Source: Methylobacterium sp. J-078
GTDB lineage: Bacteria; Pseudomonadota; Alphaproteobacteria; Rhizobiales; Beijerinckiaceae
DNA length: 64,000 nt
Direction of reading: 5' to 3'
NCBI RefSeq assembly: GCF_022829285.1
Contig: NZ_JAKSYI010000040.1
Coordinates: 25,590 to 89,589 of the forward strand
In this document: piece after piece, positions 1 to 10,255 of the stretch
How the letters are laid out: each line of letters begins with the position of its first letter
How positions within the stretch are numbered: the stretch's first letter is position 1
Position numbers and translations under genes: made by a program
The notes under the pieces: generated by a model
The model's database searches: none
What the model was told of the DNA's origin: nothing
What the model saw: only the letters and a program-made list of their open reading frames with translations

Positions 1-1210
1 GCTCCGCGTCGAGGTCGCCGGAGACCGCACCGGATTCGAGGCTGCCGAGGAGAGTGTCCTGCGCGTCTGTATCGAGGGCGACGAAGGGCGTCCCGTGCCG
101 GGACCAGGCGGCGGCGTCCAGGGTCCGCAGGGCGAGCCGATAGGCCTCCGGGTCGGGAGGGAGGCGGGCGAAGCGCCAGCCGTCCCCGGCCCCGCTCGCC
201 AGCCGCGCGTCGATGCGGGCGGCAAAGTCGATGGGGCCGGGACCGTCCTGCGGCAGGACCCGCGCGCAGGCCGCCCGCAGGATGGCGAGGCCGACGGGGT
301 CGAGGGCGCGGGGCTGGTAGGCGGGGTCGTCGGGTTCGGCGCGCTGCAGGAGGGCTTCGCGCAGGCGGGTATTCACTCGCTCGGAGCGGATCAGCGCGGC
401 GTAGGCTTCCGGGATGGCAGGCGCCTCCGGCCCGGCGGCGGCGGCTCCGTCCGCGAGGGCCAGCACCGCCTCCGCCACCGCGTCGGGGCGCTCCAGGGGG
501 ATGAGGTGCCCGGTGCCCTCCAGGGTCACGAGACGACCGCGCGCGCAGTGCGGTGCCGTCAGGGCGGCCTGGGCCGGCGCGCCGAGGTCGGCATCCTCGG
601 ACCCCGCCAGGATGATCGCGGGCGTCCGTAGGACGCCGATGCGCGCGCTCCAGTCCTCGCGGCTGCCGCCCGCGAGCCAGGCCTTCCAGGCGGCGGGATC
701 GGCCCTCAGGACATCCGCCACCGCACCGTCCCGCAGTCCGTCGGGGAGGCGCGCGCCGACATTGGCATCGACGAAGGCCCCGGCTTCGCGCGCACGAGTC
801 GCCGGATCGGCATCGATCCAGGCGATCATCGCGGCGCGCTTGTCGTCGCTCATGGGCTCCGGGGAGGGCGGGGAGCCGGCGAGGATCACCAGGCCTTCCA
901 GGCCTTCGAGGCCGGGCGCACCGTCCTCGGCCCGCCGGGCCAGGACGAGGGCAACCTTGGCGCCCATGCTGTTGCCCGCCAGCATCCAGCGCTGGGGGGC
1001 GGCCACGCGGATGCGATCCGCCATCGCGTCGGCCATGGCGGCGACGTCCCACCCGGATGGTGCGTCTGCCCCACCGAAGCCCGGCAGGTCGAGGCCGATG
1101 CAGGTCACGCGGCCGGCGAGGCGTTCGGCGACGCCGTCGAAGGCGCGTCCGCTCCCGCCGAGGTAATGCAGTCCGAAAAGAACCGGGTGTCCGGGCGTCT
1201 GGTTCGTCAT
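1..1210 (-). CDS. alpha/beta hydrolase with gluconate 2-dehydrogenase subunit 3-like C-terminal domain (3' end outside window)
   Basis: The gene reads from an ATG at 1210 and runs off the left edge after about 403 codons. The first 260 or so residues are an alpha/beta-hydrolase fold: an oxyanion-type start ([15 protein letters not shown]), a nucleophile elbow GNSMGAK (Ser in GxSxG) and a late GHLIPLERP segment carrying the catalytic His. The remainder ([21 protein letters not shown] onward, then [17 protein letters not shown] and [13 protein letters not shown]) resembles the small subunit (subunit 3) of membrane gluconate 2-dehydrogenase-type oxidoreductases. The fusion suggests that further oxidoreductase genes lie beyond the left edge. 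Substrate unknown. Confidence 0.75.
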   Translation of the reverse strand, partial: MTNQTPGHPVLFGLHYLGGSGRAFDGVAERLAGRVTCIGLDLPGFGGADAPSGWDVAAMADAMADRIRVAAPQRWMLAGNSMGAKVALVLARRAEDGAPGLEGLEGLVILAGSPPSPEPMSDDKRAAMIAWIDADPATRAREAGAFVDANVGARLPDGLRDGAVADVLRADPAAWKAWLAGGSREDWSARIGVLRTPAIILAGSEDADLGAPAQAALTAPHCARGRLVTLEGTGHLIPLERPDAVAEAVLALADGAAAAGPEAPAIPEAYAALIRSERVNTRLREALLQRAEPDDPAYQPRALDPVGLAILRAACARVLPQDGPGPIDFAARIDARLASGAGDGWRFARLPPDPEAYRLALRTLDAAAWSRHGTPFVALDTDAQDTLLGSLESGAVSGDLDAE

Positions 1211-1494
1211 GGTCGGGGAAGTCGCGCGCGGCCGTGGCGCTTCAAGCCAGACCCGACGCGGCGTTCGGCAGCAGCCGGCGATAGGAACGATCTTCCACCC
1301 CGGCCAGCCGACGGAGAACGACGATCTCCGTAGGGGCGCGCGCCATCGCACGACCTCGCGGAGAGCAATTCACGTTTCCGTGATGTGTCGGATTACGCCG
1401 TGGGATCGCGGGCTCCGGCCCGCGGCCGCGAAGGGGCCGCGCCTCGCGGCGCGACCCCGTACCAAGCCATCGGGAAGGTCCGCGAGTTTGCGGC

Positions 1495-4400
1495 TCAGCC
1501 GAGGGTTCCGGCGCCGAAGGTGCCGTCGTTGAGGACCGAGCGGTTCTCGATGAGGCCGTATTGCAGGAAGTGCTGCATCGGGTCGATCCCGGCTTGGCCG
1601 ACGTCGCTGTTCACCGCGAGATAGGTGGAGGTGTCGAAATCCCGGGCCGGATCGCGCCCCTCCTTCCAGCCGTAGGTGTCGTAGTGGTCCAAGGGGTTCA
1701 CCCCGGCCGCCGCGACGTCGCCGTAGGCGGCGAGATACCCCTTGGTGTCGAACACTGCGTTCGGGTCCCGGCCTTCCTTCCAGCCCGTGCTGTCGAAGTG
1801 CTGGCGGGCGAAGGCGAAGATGTCGCCGCCGGCAACTGTGGCGGCCCGGGCCACGTCCGCGTTGGCCAGAAGGTAGAATTCGGGATCGAAGCCGCCCTTG
1901 ATGTTCGCGGTGAACCCGACTGCGTCGAAGATCGCGCGGCCTTCCGCCTGGCCGTACTCGATGTAGTGGGTCAGCGGGTCGATGCCGGCCGCCTTCACGT
2001 CGGCGTTGCGGGCGAGGTAGAACTGCGTGTCGAAATTCGCGCCCGGATCGCGGCCCTCCTTCCAGCCGTAGGTGTCATAGTGGGTCAGCGGGTTCTGCTT
2101 GGCCTGCGCGACATCCGTGTAGGTGGCGAGATAGCCCTTGGTGGAGAAGAAGGCGTTCGGGTCGCGGCCCTCGCTCGCCCCGTAGGCCGCGTAGTGCGCG
2201 TCGGCGTCCTGGCCAGCGGCGAGCACGTCCTTGTTCCGGGCGAGGTAGAACAGGTCGTCCACCAGGCGGTTGCCGTCGGCGAGATTGATCGTCACGTCCG
2301 AGAACTGGATGCGCTCGAAGCCGTTGATGGCGTCGCGCCCTTCCGGGCCGGAAACGATCGTGAAGTTGCCCTCCTGCCAGACCTGCGCGTCGGCGAGCGC
2401 CGTCGCGAAGATCAGAGTGTCAGTTTGCGTGGCGCCGCCCGGACCGGCGCCACCGGTGAGAATGTCGTCCCCGGCGCTGTTGTAGACGATGTCGTCGCCC
2501 GCCCCGCCGTTGAGGATGTCGCTGAAGGCCGTGCCCCGCAGGGTGTCGGCCTCGGGCGTGCCGTTCTTGAGGACGCCGCGCTGGAGCACGGTGTCGGCCC
2601 GCGCCGCGAGGTTCTGGATGCGCAGGTCGCCGGCCGGCCCGGTATCGGCGGTGCCGTAGGGCGTCGTGGCGTGGAAGGCCTTGAGGTACTCGGCGAGCGC
2701 GTCCTGCTCGGAGCCCTTGACCGCGAAGGTCTCGGTGTCGGGCAATGAGACCGGGGCGGCGTCGCGCAGGGCGATCTTGTTCTCGCCGTAGGCCGGGAAG
2801 GGATAGTTGTCGCCGCCCAGACCCGGCGCCGAGGCGGTGCCGGTGGCGAGGAAGTCAAGGGTCACGACCTTGATGGCGCGGTTGGCGTCGCCCACGAGCT
2901 GGCCGTTCTGCACCAGGGTGTCGAGGACGCGGCCGTTCTCGTCGATGATCGCCGCGTTGACGATGCGCTGGCCCTCGCGGGTGACGTTGCCGTTCACGTC
3001 GAGGGTCTGGGCCTGCTTCGAAGCGTCGAAGCTGTAGGAGATGCCGCCGACCTGGGCGAACTGGCCCGGGGTGGCGCCGGGCGCCACCGCGGCGACCCCG
3101 TGCTCGAGGACGCGCTCGAGTTCGGCGGCGGTGACGGTGACGACCGCGAGGTTGTTGTTGAAGCGCAGCGAATTGGTGACGTCGAGCTGCGAGATGTCGC
3201 CGGCCTGCTTGCCGGCCGAGGGGTTGGCCGCCGGGGGCAGCTCACTGGTGCCGCCGCCGGCCGTGGAGAACGAGCCGATCGAGTCGCGGATGCCGCCGCC
3301 GTTCTTGATCGAGACGGTGACGCCGGCATCGAACTGCTTGGCGTACCAGAGGTTCGCGTCCGACGAGAGGTCGCCGAGGTTGGTCTCCTCCGTGCGGACC
3401 TCGCCGCGCCGGCCTTCCAGGTAGACGCTGGAGCGGCCGAGGATGTTGCCGTCCTGGGCGCGGATGACGTCGGCGATGCCGGCGGTCTCCTGCACGCCGT
3501 CGTTGTTGGCGTCGAGCCCCTCGATCACCTCGCGGACGAGGAAGCCCTTGCTGCCGGGGGTGAAGGCGGCGGCGGTCGAGCCGTAGAGCGCGGCCACGCT
3601 GGCGTCGTCCACCGCCACGGCACCGCTGGTGGCCGGGTTCACCGAGTTCCGGATGATGTTGCCCTGGTCGTCGAAGGTGACGGTGAGGCGGCCCACGTAG
3701 GAATACTCGGAGGCGGTGTTCACCAGGGCGAGGGTCTGGCCGCTGGCGTTGGTGTAGAACTGCGGGTAGCCGCCGGCGGCCGTGTCGCCGGGAAGCAGGC
3801 GGTCGTCGCCGTCGGCCAGCAGGGTGTGCGAGCCGCCGCCGATGAGCACGTCGACGTTGCGCAGGAGCGGCGCCAGGGCCTGCTCGTTGGCGAGCTGCTG
3901 CAGGTGCGTGCCGACGATGACCTTGTTCACGTCCGGGTTGAGGCTGAGCACCCGGTCGACCTCGGCGTTGATCTGGCTTGCCAGCAGGGCGACGTTGTCC
4001 TGGCCGTTGAAGCCGTCCAGCGTGACGTTGCCCAGCGTCGTCAGCAGGGGCTCGAGCTGGGTGGTGGCGCCCACGAAGGCGATCTTTTCGCCATTCTCCA
4101 CGAGGATCGTGGACTTGGCGATCTTGTCCGCGCCGGTGCCGGTCTGGGTCGAGGTCGGTCCGGTCTGGGCGAAGGTGGCGTTGGAGACGTTCGGGTTGAC
4201 GAGGCCCGAGAGCGCCGCTTCCCGCGAGAAATTCAGGTTGGTGGAGAGGTAGGGGAACTGGGCACCGACCCAGGTGTCGTCGGAATTGCCCGCAGCCGTG
4301 CCGAGATTGGCGCCGATGATGTTGGCGACTTCCGTGGGGCCGGAATCGAACTCGTGGTTGCCGAACACCGCCGCCTGGACGCCGATGATGTTCTGGATGG

Positions 4401-7400
4401 TGATGTCGGCCCGGCCGACGGAGGCCGCAAGCTTGGTGTAGGCGGCCGAGCCGGTGAGCCCGTAGAGCTGGTTGTAGACGCCGTTATAGGTGGCGGCGAG
4501 CTGCGGGTCGGCGCCCGCGATGAAGAACGGGCTCGGGATCCAGCCGTCGCCGGTGGAGAGGGTGATCGAGTTCGGGGTCGAATCTTCGAGCTTGTCGACG
4601 ATGGCGGTGAAGTTCGCCGCGCGCTGCGTGGCCAGGAGGCCCGCTTCCCAATCGGACGCGTGCAGGATCTGGAGCGTGTAGGTCATGGCCGGCGGGGTCT
4701 CCGTCGTGAAGTCGAGCTGATCCTGGGGGATGCCGGCGAATGCGTTGCCGGCGGTGTCCACGAGGGCGCCCGCCGGGACGATCACGTCGTAGGCGGTGCC
4801 GGCCTTGAGGTCGGTGCTTGGGTTGATCGTCACCGTGGCGCCGCTGATCGAGACCTGGGACGTGTCGCCGACCGCGATGGCGCGGGTGTCGCCGGCCCCG
4901 TCGGTGATCGTGATGGCGCCGGTGCCGGCCTTCACCGCCTCGCTGAGCGTCAGGACGATGTTGGCGCCCACCGCGACCTTGAGGGCATTGTCGGCGGGCG
5001 TCGCGGCAACGAGGCGCGGCGCGGTCTGGTCGAGCGTGAGCCCGACCAGGATCGGATCGTGGTCGGATTCGCGGGCGGGGACGAGCCCGTCGAAATAGGC
5101 GGCCGAGCGGCCGAAATCGAGGTTGTAGTCGATGGCGTCCGCCTCGTCGGCGTTGATGTGCCACTCGGTGACGCCAGTGACCTGGCGGTTCAGGCTGGCA
5201 TTGGCCAACGCGTGGTCGAGGGCGCCGTAGGCCCCGTCGAAGACGTAGGAATAGGGGTTGGCGAGGCGGTCCTCGGCGAGGTTGGTGAAGCCGCCGGCCT
5301 TGAGGACGTCGAGGGCGTCCTCCTTGATGTAGGCGTTGAAGTCCCCGAGCAGCACGACGTCGCCGTCCTGCGTCCCCGTCGGCTTGAGGGCGAGCCATTT
5401 CGTGAGGGCCGTGGCGGCGAGTTCGCGCTGCTGCTGCCAGCCGCCCTGGCCGTCGCCCTGGTCAGCGTCTGCCCCGGTGCCGGCGCCGCTCTTCGACTTC
5501 AGGTGGTTGATGACCGCCGTGAAGTCCTCGCCCGTGGCATTCTCCCGGAAAGTCGCCGCCAGGGCGGCGCGGCTGGTGTTGGCGCCGTTGAAGACGTGGC
5601 CGATCGTGCTCTGCTGGAGGAGGGCCGGGTCGAAGGCCTGGACGTCCGAATCGTCGAGCTTCTCGATGGTGGTGTTCAGCGCCACCGAGACCTTGCTCGG
5701 CTTGTAGACGAAGCCCACCGCGATGGCGTCGCCGCCGAGGAACTGGCCCTGGTCGAGCTGGGCACCCGGCCGCACCCAGTCGTAGGTGCCGGCGCCCGCG
5801 CGGGCATTGAGCTGACCGACGAGGTATTCCAGCGCGTTGCCCGGGTTGCCGGGCTGGAACTGGTTCTCCAGCTCGGTGAGGCCGAACACATCGGCCCCGG
5901 AGGCGATCACCGTGGTGACGAGCTTGGTTGTCTGGCGGTCGAACTCGGCGGCCGTGTTGGCGCCGCGCGGGTCGAGGCCGATGGCGGTCTTCACGCCGGT
6001 GGCGGAGCCGTCGCTGTCGAGGGTGCGGAAGTAGTTCAGCACGTTGAGGCTGCCGACCTTCAGACTGCCGCCGACATCGTCGGGGGCGGCCGGGCGCGGA
6101 TTGGCCTTCGCAAAGGCGTTGTCGCCGTCGTCGATCGCCCGGACCCGGTAGGCATTGGCGGGGCCGTAGCCGAGCACGCCCGTGAGGCCCGTCACCGTGT
6201 CGCCCATCCGGGGCGCGGTGGCGGTGGAATAGGCCGGGCCGAAGCCGTCGAGGAGGTCGACCGGCTGGTTCTGGACGTTGAGTCCGTCGTCGTAGGTGAT
6301 CGAGCGCGACGCGACTTGCGCGAGATACGCCGCGTAGGCGGCAGTGTTCGGCTCGAACGCGTTGGTGAAGGTCTCCGGGCGCCCGCCGGCCGCGAGGCGG
6401 ATCTCGTTGAAGCGGTCGAGGTTGAACTGCTCGGTGATGGTGAGCGTCTGCGCCACCTTCACCAGCATGCCCTCGTAGCGCTCGAGATCCGGCTGCGCCG
6501 TGGTGCCGGTGCCGATCGTGGCGGCGGCGGGCAGGTCGACCACCGTCGCGGCGGCCTTGAGGGCGGCGGCCGAGACCGCGCCGGCCTGGACGACCTGGAT
6601 CTGGGCCGCGTCGGTGACCGTGATCTGCGTCTCGCCGCCGAACTCGCCGACGGTGCCGGTGACCCGGACGCGGTCGCCTTCCTGGAGGTCCTTCAGGAGG
6701 TTGCCGGCGCCCTCGTAGACGAACACGCCCTCGGAGGTCAGCGGGTTGCCGTCCTGGTCCGTGGCCTCCTCCTGCAGGTAGAAGCCGCCGAGGTTGCGCT
6801 TGGCGTCGGCGTCCCCGTTCTGGAAGTCGCCGACGACGATCGCCTCCACCGTGACGGTGCGGCCGGCAAGCGGGCTCGCGGCCCCCGTGCCCTGCACGGC
6901 GGAGATCAGGGTGACGTCGTCGTTGAGGATGGTGCCGGTGGCCACGGTGCCGGTCGCCGCGAGCGCCGCCGTCACGCCGCTCTGGCCGGCGCTGGCACCC
7001 TTCAGGGTGACGGTGAAGCCCTCGGCGGCCTCCGGCAGCACGTCGCCCTGGACCGAGACGGTGACGACGGCCGAGGTCGCGCCCGCCGGAATGGTGCCCG
7101 CGATGGTGGCCGGCAGGGTCGGTGCGCCGGCGAAATCGGCGCCGTCCGCACCGGCGCCGGTGAGTTCCGCCGTGAAGGCGAGGCTGCCCAGCGTGCCGCC
7201 CGTGCGCTCCACCGTGAAGGCGAAGGTGGTGGTGCCGGCATCGCCCTCGGCCTTGGCGACCGCGAGGGAGCCGGGCTGGAAGGCGATGGCCTGCGTGTAA
7301 CCCTGGGGCAGGGCGGCGTAGAGGGTGGCGCCACCGCCGGCTTCGTTGGCGGTGACGAGGAGCGGGGTGCCGGTGGGGTTGCGGTCGGCGGCGATGAAGG

Positions 7401-9918
7401 TGAGCACCTCCGGGCCGAGATCGGCGGAGACCCCTGCCAGCGGCGGCACGTAGGAGACGTAGGTCGCCTTCGCCGGATCGGTGACGTCGTAGACGATCAC
7501 GCCGCTCTGGCGCTCCAGGCCCACGAAGGCGTAGGTGCGGCCGTCGACGGTGCCGATGGTGACGCCCTCCGGCTCGGGGCCCTTGTTGTCGGAGCGGTCG
7601 TCGGGGGTGTTGGCCACGACCTGGTCGTTGTTGAAGCGCTCCGGCGCCAGGCTCGCGAAGATCTTCTCGAACTCGCCCCCGGTCTCGCGCACCTTGGTCA
7701 GGGCGCCGTCGGCCTCCTGGCGGAAGATCGAGATGCCGCGACCGCCGAGGGTATGGAGCTGGTCGATGACGCCGTCGTTGTTCGTGTCGCCGGTGCGCAG
7801 CAGGACGTTGAGGCGGGCATAGGCCGGGTCGGCCTTGAGCGCCTGCAATTCCGGGGTGAGGCGACTGTTGGCGATGCTGGAGAGGCGGGCGACATCCGCC
7901 GCATCGTCGGCGCCGCCGATGACGCGCTGGTCGCCCTCGTTCGCGGTGACGACGTAGGTGACGCCGTTGACCGCGAAGCTCGCCGCGCCGTCCGGCTGGA
8001 GCAGGCCGTAGATCGGCGCGTTGGCGGGCGTGGCGGCGATGCGGATCGAGGCCGTGCCGCCCGGCCCGTCGCGGTCGGAGGCGTCGAATTCGTTGCCCGG
8101 CAGCGAATGGTTGACGGAACCGAGGGGCTGGATCGCGATCGGGGCGGTGCCCGGGTTGGCCAGATCGATCACCGCGATGCCATTGACCTCCTGCAGGGTC
8201 ACGTAGGCGAAGCGGTTGTCGGGGGAGAGGGTGATGTATTCGGGCTCGATGTCGGCGGCGGCGCTCTTGCCGGCCGTGATCGCGAGGCCCTTGGCGCGCA
8301 GCACCGCCTCGCTGCCGTTGAGGGCGTCGAAGCCCACGGTGGCGCTGACGGCGGCGGCGGCCGCGCCCCCGGACAGATCGAGGATCGAGACGCTGCCGAC
8401 GGGGTTGCTGGCGGTGGTGAACTGCTCGCCCTCGTTGGCGACGAGGAGCTTCGTGCCGTCACTGGTGAACACGATCTGGTCGGGACCGATGCCGACGCTC
8501 ACCGATTTCAGCAGGGTGCCGGCCTTGTCGAACAGGGCGACGCGGCCGGGCTGGTCGCCCGTCGCGTTGGCGTAGGCCACGGCGACCAGGCCGTTGGAGG
8601 CCGCCACCGAGTTCACCGAGCCGTACTGCTCCAGGCCAGCGAGCCGGATCTCGCCGGACTTCGCCAGGGCGCCGTCGGCGCCGATGCCGACGATCTCGAT
8701 CCGGTTCTCGTTGGTGTTCTGGATGTAGAGGCTGCCGGTGGTGCGGTCGTAGGCCACCACCTCGGCATTGGCCGCGATGCTGGTCGCCGGGTCGTTCGTG
8801 GTGGCGTAGCCCCCCAGGCGCACGAGCTGCAGGGCGTTGGTGGCGACCGGCGCGGCGGTGGCGGTGGCGCCCTGCGCACCCTGGAGGGAGGGGGCGGCAT
8901 CGAACACCGCCACACCGTTGATGACGCCGGACGCGTCGTCGTTGAGGATCGTGCCGACCGCCTCGCCGTCGGCGACCGTCGCGCCGACCACGTTCGTCAC
9001 CCGGAGCGCGAAGGTCTCGTTGGCTTCGGCCAGGGTGTCGCCGTTCACCGGCACGGAGATGGTGGTCGTGGTGGCGCCGGCCGCGATGCTCCGCCCGGCC
9101 AGGGTCGTGGCGAGGTAATCCGAGCCCGCGCTCGCGGTGCCGTCGGCGGTGGCAACGTCGAAGGTCACACCGCCGGCCGGGGCCGGTGCGCTGAGGGAGA
9201 CCGTGAAGGTCAGGTTGGTCTGGCCCGCCTGGCCCTCGGTCACCTGCGCATCGGCGACCGACAGGGCCGGCAGGCTCACCGCCGCGCTCTGGCTCGACAC
9301 CGCGATGTCGTCGATGCCGACCCACTCGTCGTTGCCCACCGCGTTGGCGGTGATGATGCGGACCTGGAGACCGGCCGCGCCGTTCGCCTCGGACGGCAGC
9401 GTGACGCTGACCGGCGTCACCTGCGTGGCGCTGCCCTGCGTGGTGGCATCCGCGACGTATCCGGCCGGCAGGTTCTTCCAGGCGCCCCCATCGATCCGGT
9501 ACTGGACGGCGATGGGCTGGATCGCGTTGTCCGTCGAGCCGTCGATGTCGCGGGCGTTGAAGGCCACCACCACGTCCCGGCGCCCGGTGGCGTCGAGGTA
9601 GAGCACGAGGTGGGGCGCATCCGCGGTGCCCGAGCCCTGCAGGGCGATCGTCGGGTCGGACAGGGCGAACTCGGCGACGCCGCCCGTGTTCAGGGTGTTC
9701 GGGTTGGTCTGGTTGGCGATGACGTCGACGTCGTTGGCCAGGCTCGAATCGGTCGTCAGGGTCTGCGGATCGGTGCCCGTGGCCGCCGTGATGTCCTGCC
9801 CGAGATACCCGACGATGCCCGGCACCCCGCTCCAGTCGTCGTTCGCCGTGATCGCACCGGCATTGGACCAGGCCTGGAGGAGGGGGCCGGTCGCGAGGAC
9901 ATGCGGCGTCGTGGTCAT
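1495..9918 (-). CDS. giant secreted nuclease/5'-nucleotidase exoprotein with RTX region and C-terminal tandem repeats
   Basis: About 2807 residues from ATG 9918 (MTTTPHVLATG); an upstream extension to 9990 is possible but lacks a typical leader. No Sec signal is visible. Approximate order: N-terminal exoprotein module (1-220); Calx-beta (223-330); choice-of-anchor-I propeller-like region (363-880); second Calx-beta (885-985); OB-like ExeM/NucH region (990-1240); endonuclease/exonuclease/phosphatase domain (1286-1630, with LTELENQ, LLGDFNAY, SDHDPI); Ig-like SwmB domain (1631-1743); metallophosphatase/5'-nucleotidase (1744-2440, with HASDWEAG, GNHEFDSG, IKNGGGIRDS); one RTX nonapeptide patch (GGAGDDIVYN, about 2470); six roughly 40-residue tail repeats. 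Both enzyme modules keep their metal/catalytic motifs. The RTX patch implies calcium-dependent type I secretion, but no T1SS genes lie nearby. The likely role is degrading extracellular DNA and nucleotides to nucleosides and phosphate. Confidence 0.88.
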   Translation of the reverse strand: MTTTPHVLATGPLLQAWSNAGAITANDDWSGVPGIVGYLGQDITAATGTDPQTLTTDSSLANDVDVIANQTNPNTLNTGGVAEFALSDPTIALQGSGTADAPHLVLYLDATGRRDVVVAFNARDIDGSTDNAIQPIAVQYRIDGGAWKNLPAGYVADATTQGSATQVTPVSVTLPSEANGAAGLQVRIITANAVGNDEWVGIDDIAVSSQSAAVSLPALSVADAQVTEGQAGQTNLTFTVSLSAPAPAGGVTFDVATADGTASAGSDYLATTLAGRSIAAGATTTTISVPVNGDTLAEANETFALRVTNVVGATVADGEAVGTILNDDASGVINGVAVFDAAPSLQGAQGATATAAPVATNALQLVRLGGYATTNDPATSIAANAEVVAYDRTTGSLYIQNTNENRIEIVGIGADGALAKSGEIRLAGLEQYGSVNSVAASNGLVAVAYANATGDQPGRVALFDKAGTLLKSVSVGIGPDQIVFTSDGTKLLVANEGEQFTTASNPVGSVSILDLSGGAAAAAVSATVGFDALNGSEAVLRAKGLAITAGKSAAADIEPEYITLSPDNRFAYVTLQEVNGIAVIDLANPGTAPIAIQPLGSVNHSLPGNEFDASDRDGPGGTASIRIAATPANAPIYGLLQPDGAASFAVNGVTYVVTANEGDQRVIGGADDAADVARLSSIANSRLTPELQALKADPAYARLNVLLRTGDTNNDGVIDQLHTLGGRGISIFRQEADGALTKVRETGGEFEKIFASLAPERFNNDQVVANTPDDRSDNKGPEPEGVTIGTVDGRTYAFVGLERQSGVIVYDVTDPAKATYVSYVPPLAGVSADLGPEVLTFIAADRNPTGTPLLVTANEAGGGATLYAALPQGYTQAIAFQPGSLAVAKAEGDAGTTTFAFTVERTGGTLGSLAFTAELTGAGADGADFAGAPTLPATIAGTIPAGATSAVVTVSVQGDVLPEAAEGFTVTLKGASAGQSGVTAALAATGTVATGTILNDDVTLISAVQGTGAASPLAGRTVTVEAIVVGDFQNGDADAKRNLGGFYLQEEATDQDGNPLTSEGVFVYEGAGNLLKDLQEGDRVRVTGTVGEFGGETQITVTDAAQIQVVQAGAVSAAALKAAATVVDLPAAATIGTGTTAQPDLERYEGMLVKVAQTLTITEQFNLDRFNEIRLAAGGRPETFTNAFEPNTAAYAAYLAQVASRSITYDDGLNVQNQPVDLLDGFGPAYSTATAPRMGDTVTGLTGVLGYGPANAYRVRAIDDGDNAFAKANPRPAAPDDVGGSLKVGSLNVLNYFRTLDSDGSATGVKTAIGLDPRGANTAAEFDRQTTKLVTTVIASGADVFGLTELENQFQPGNPGNALEYLVGQLNARAGAGTYDWVRPGAQLDQGQFLGGDAIAVGFVYKPSKVSVALNTTIEKLDDSDVQAFDPALLQQSTIGHVFNGANTSRAALAATFRENATGEDFTAVINHLKSKSGAGTGADADQGDGQGGWQQQRELAATALTKWLALKPTGTQDGDVVLLGDFNAYIKEDALDVLKAGGFTNLAEDRLANPYSYVFDGAYGALDHALANASLNRQVTGVTEWHINADEADAIDYNLDFGRSAAYFDGLVPARESDHDPILVGLTLDQTAPRLVAATPADNALKVAVGANIVLTLSEAVKAGTGAITITDGAGDTRAIAVGDTSQVSISGATVTINPSTDLKAGTAYDVIVPAGALVDTAGNAFAGIPQDQLDFTTETPPAMTYTLQILHASDWEAGLLATQRAANFTAIVDKLEDSTPNSITLSTGDGWIPSPFFIAGADPQLAATYNGVYNQLYGLTGSAAYTKLAASVGRADITIQNIIGVQAAVFGNHEFDSGPTEVANIIGANLGTAAGNSDDTWVGAQFPYLSTNLNFSREAALSGLVNPNVSNATFAQTGPTSTQTGTGADKIAKSTILVENGEKIAFVGATTQLEPLLTTLGNVTLDGFNGQDNVALLASQINAEVDRVLSLNPDVNKVIVGTHLQQLANEQALAPLLRNVDVLIGGGSHTLLADGDDRLLPGDTAAGGYPQFYTNASGQTLALVNTASEYSYVGRLTVTFDDQGNIIRNSVNPATSGAVAVDDASVAALYGSTAAAFTPGSKGFLVREVIEGLDANNDGVQETAGIADVIRAQDGNILGRSSVYLEGRRGEVRTEETNLGDLSSDANLWYAKQFDAGVTVSIKNGGGIRDSIGSFSTAGGGTSELPPAANPSAGKQAGDISQLDVTNSLRFNNNLAVVTVTAAELERVLEHGVAAVAPGATPGQFAQVGGISYSFDASKQAQTLDVNGNVTREGQRIVNAAIIDENGRVLDTLVQNGQLVGDANRAIKVVTLDFLATGTASAPGLGGDNYPFPAYGENKIALRDAAPVSLPDTETFAVKGSEQDALAEYLKAFHATTPYGTADTGPAGDLRIQNLAARADTVLQRGVLKNGTPEADTLRGTAFSDILNGGAGDDIVYNSAGDDILTGGAGPGGATQTDTLIFATALADAQVWQEGNFTIVSGPEGRDAINGFERIQFSDVTINLADGNRLVDDLFYLARNKDVLAAGQDADAHYAAYGASEGRDPNAFFSTKGYLATYTDVAQAKQNPLTHYDTYGWKEGRDPGANFDTQFYLARNADVKAAGIDPLTHYIEYGQAEGRAIFDAVGFTANIKGGFDPEFYLLANADVARAATVAGGDIFAFARQHFDSTGWKEGRDPNAVFDTKGYLAAYGDVAAAGVNPLDHYDTYGWKEGRDPARDFDTSTYLAVNSDVGQAGIDPMQHFLQYGLIENRSVLNDGTFGAGTLG
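1526..2259 (-). repeat. six tandem repeats encoding the exoprotein tail
   Basis: Six imperfect units of about 36-48 residues, each following the pattern FDxxxYLAxNxDVxxAGxxPLxHYxxYGxxEGRDP. Units 2 and 5 share HYDTYGWKEGRDP. Unit 4 carries an internal expansion. The pattern is a recurrent C-terminal repeat of secreted alphaproteobacterial proteins and probably helps export, surface retention or calcium binding; that role is inferred. Confidence 0.85.
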
Positions 9919-10255
9919 GCGGGCACTCTGCGGAGGACGAAACGCCGGAGATCGGCAGGCTTCTCGTGAACCCGTTCGGCGCGGCGACATCTCGGGGGAG
10001 AGACTTCGCGAGGCGGCACACCCAGGCTCACGCCGCGCTTAAATCGGCCGCATGACAGACAGATGAATTCTGGTCGATCGAAGTCTTTCCAAGACAATCC
10101 GGATACGGCAAAGCATTGCCTGGACCGATCGAAGCAAGCGACGTCGAATTTTAATCCGTTCCTTCGAAGATTTTTCTTCGACCCGTCGCCGGAGCGCGAA
10201 GCGGCTCACCGCCACGGGTTCGGGAGCGATGCGCGGCGCCACGGCCGCCCCCGCC
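9919..10255. other. 337-bp intergenic region upstream of the exoprotein gene
   Basis: No credible gene. It must contain the exoprotein promoter, but no strong Shine-Dalgarno precedes ATG 9918. A 7-bp perfect hairpin (10164-10170 with 10175-10181, TTTT loop) lies 3' of the MarR gene; it lacks a following T-run on either strand, so terminator function is uncertain. Confidence 0.5.

Noticed and set aside
3100..9969. A 2289-codon open frame on the plus strand opposite the exoprotein gene
   Set aside because: It is arginine/glycine/valine-rich with no domain and mirrors the codon structure of the real minus-strand gene; long antisense frames are expected at 70% GC.
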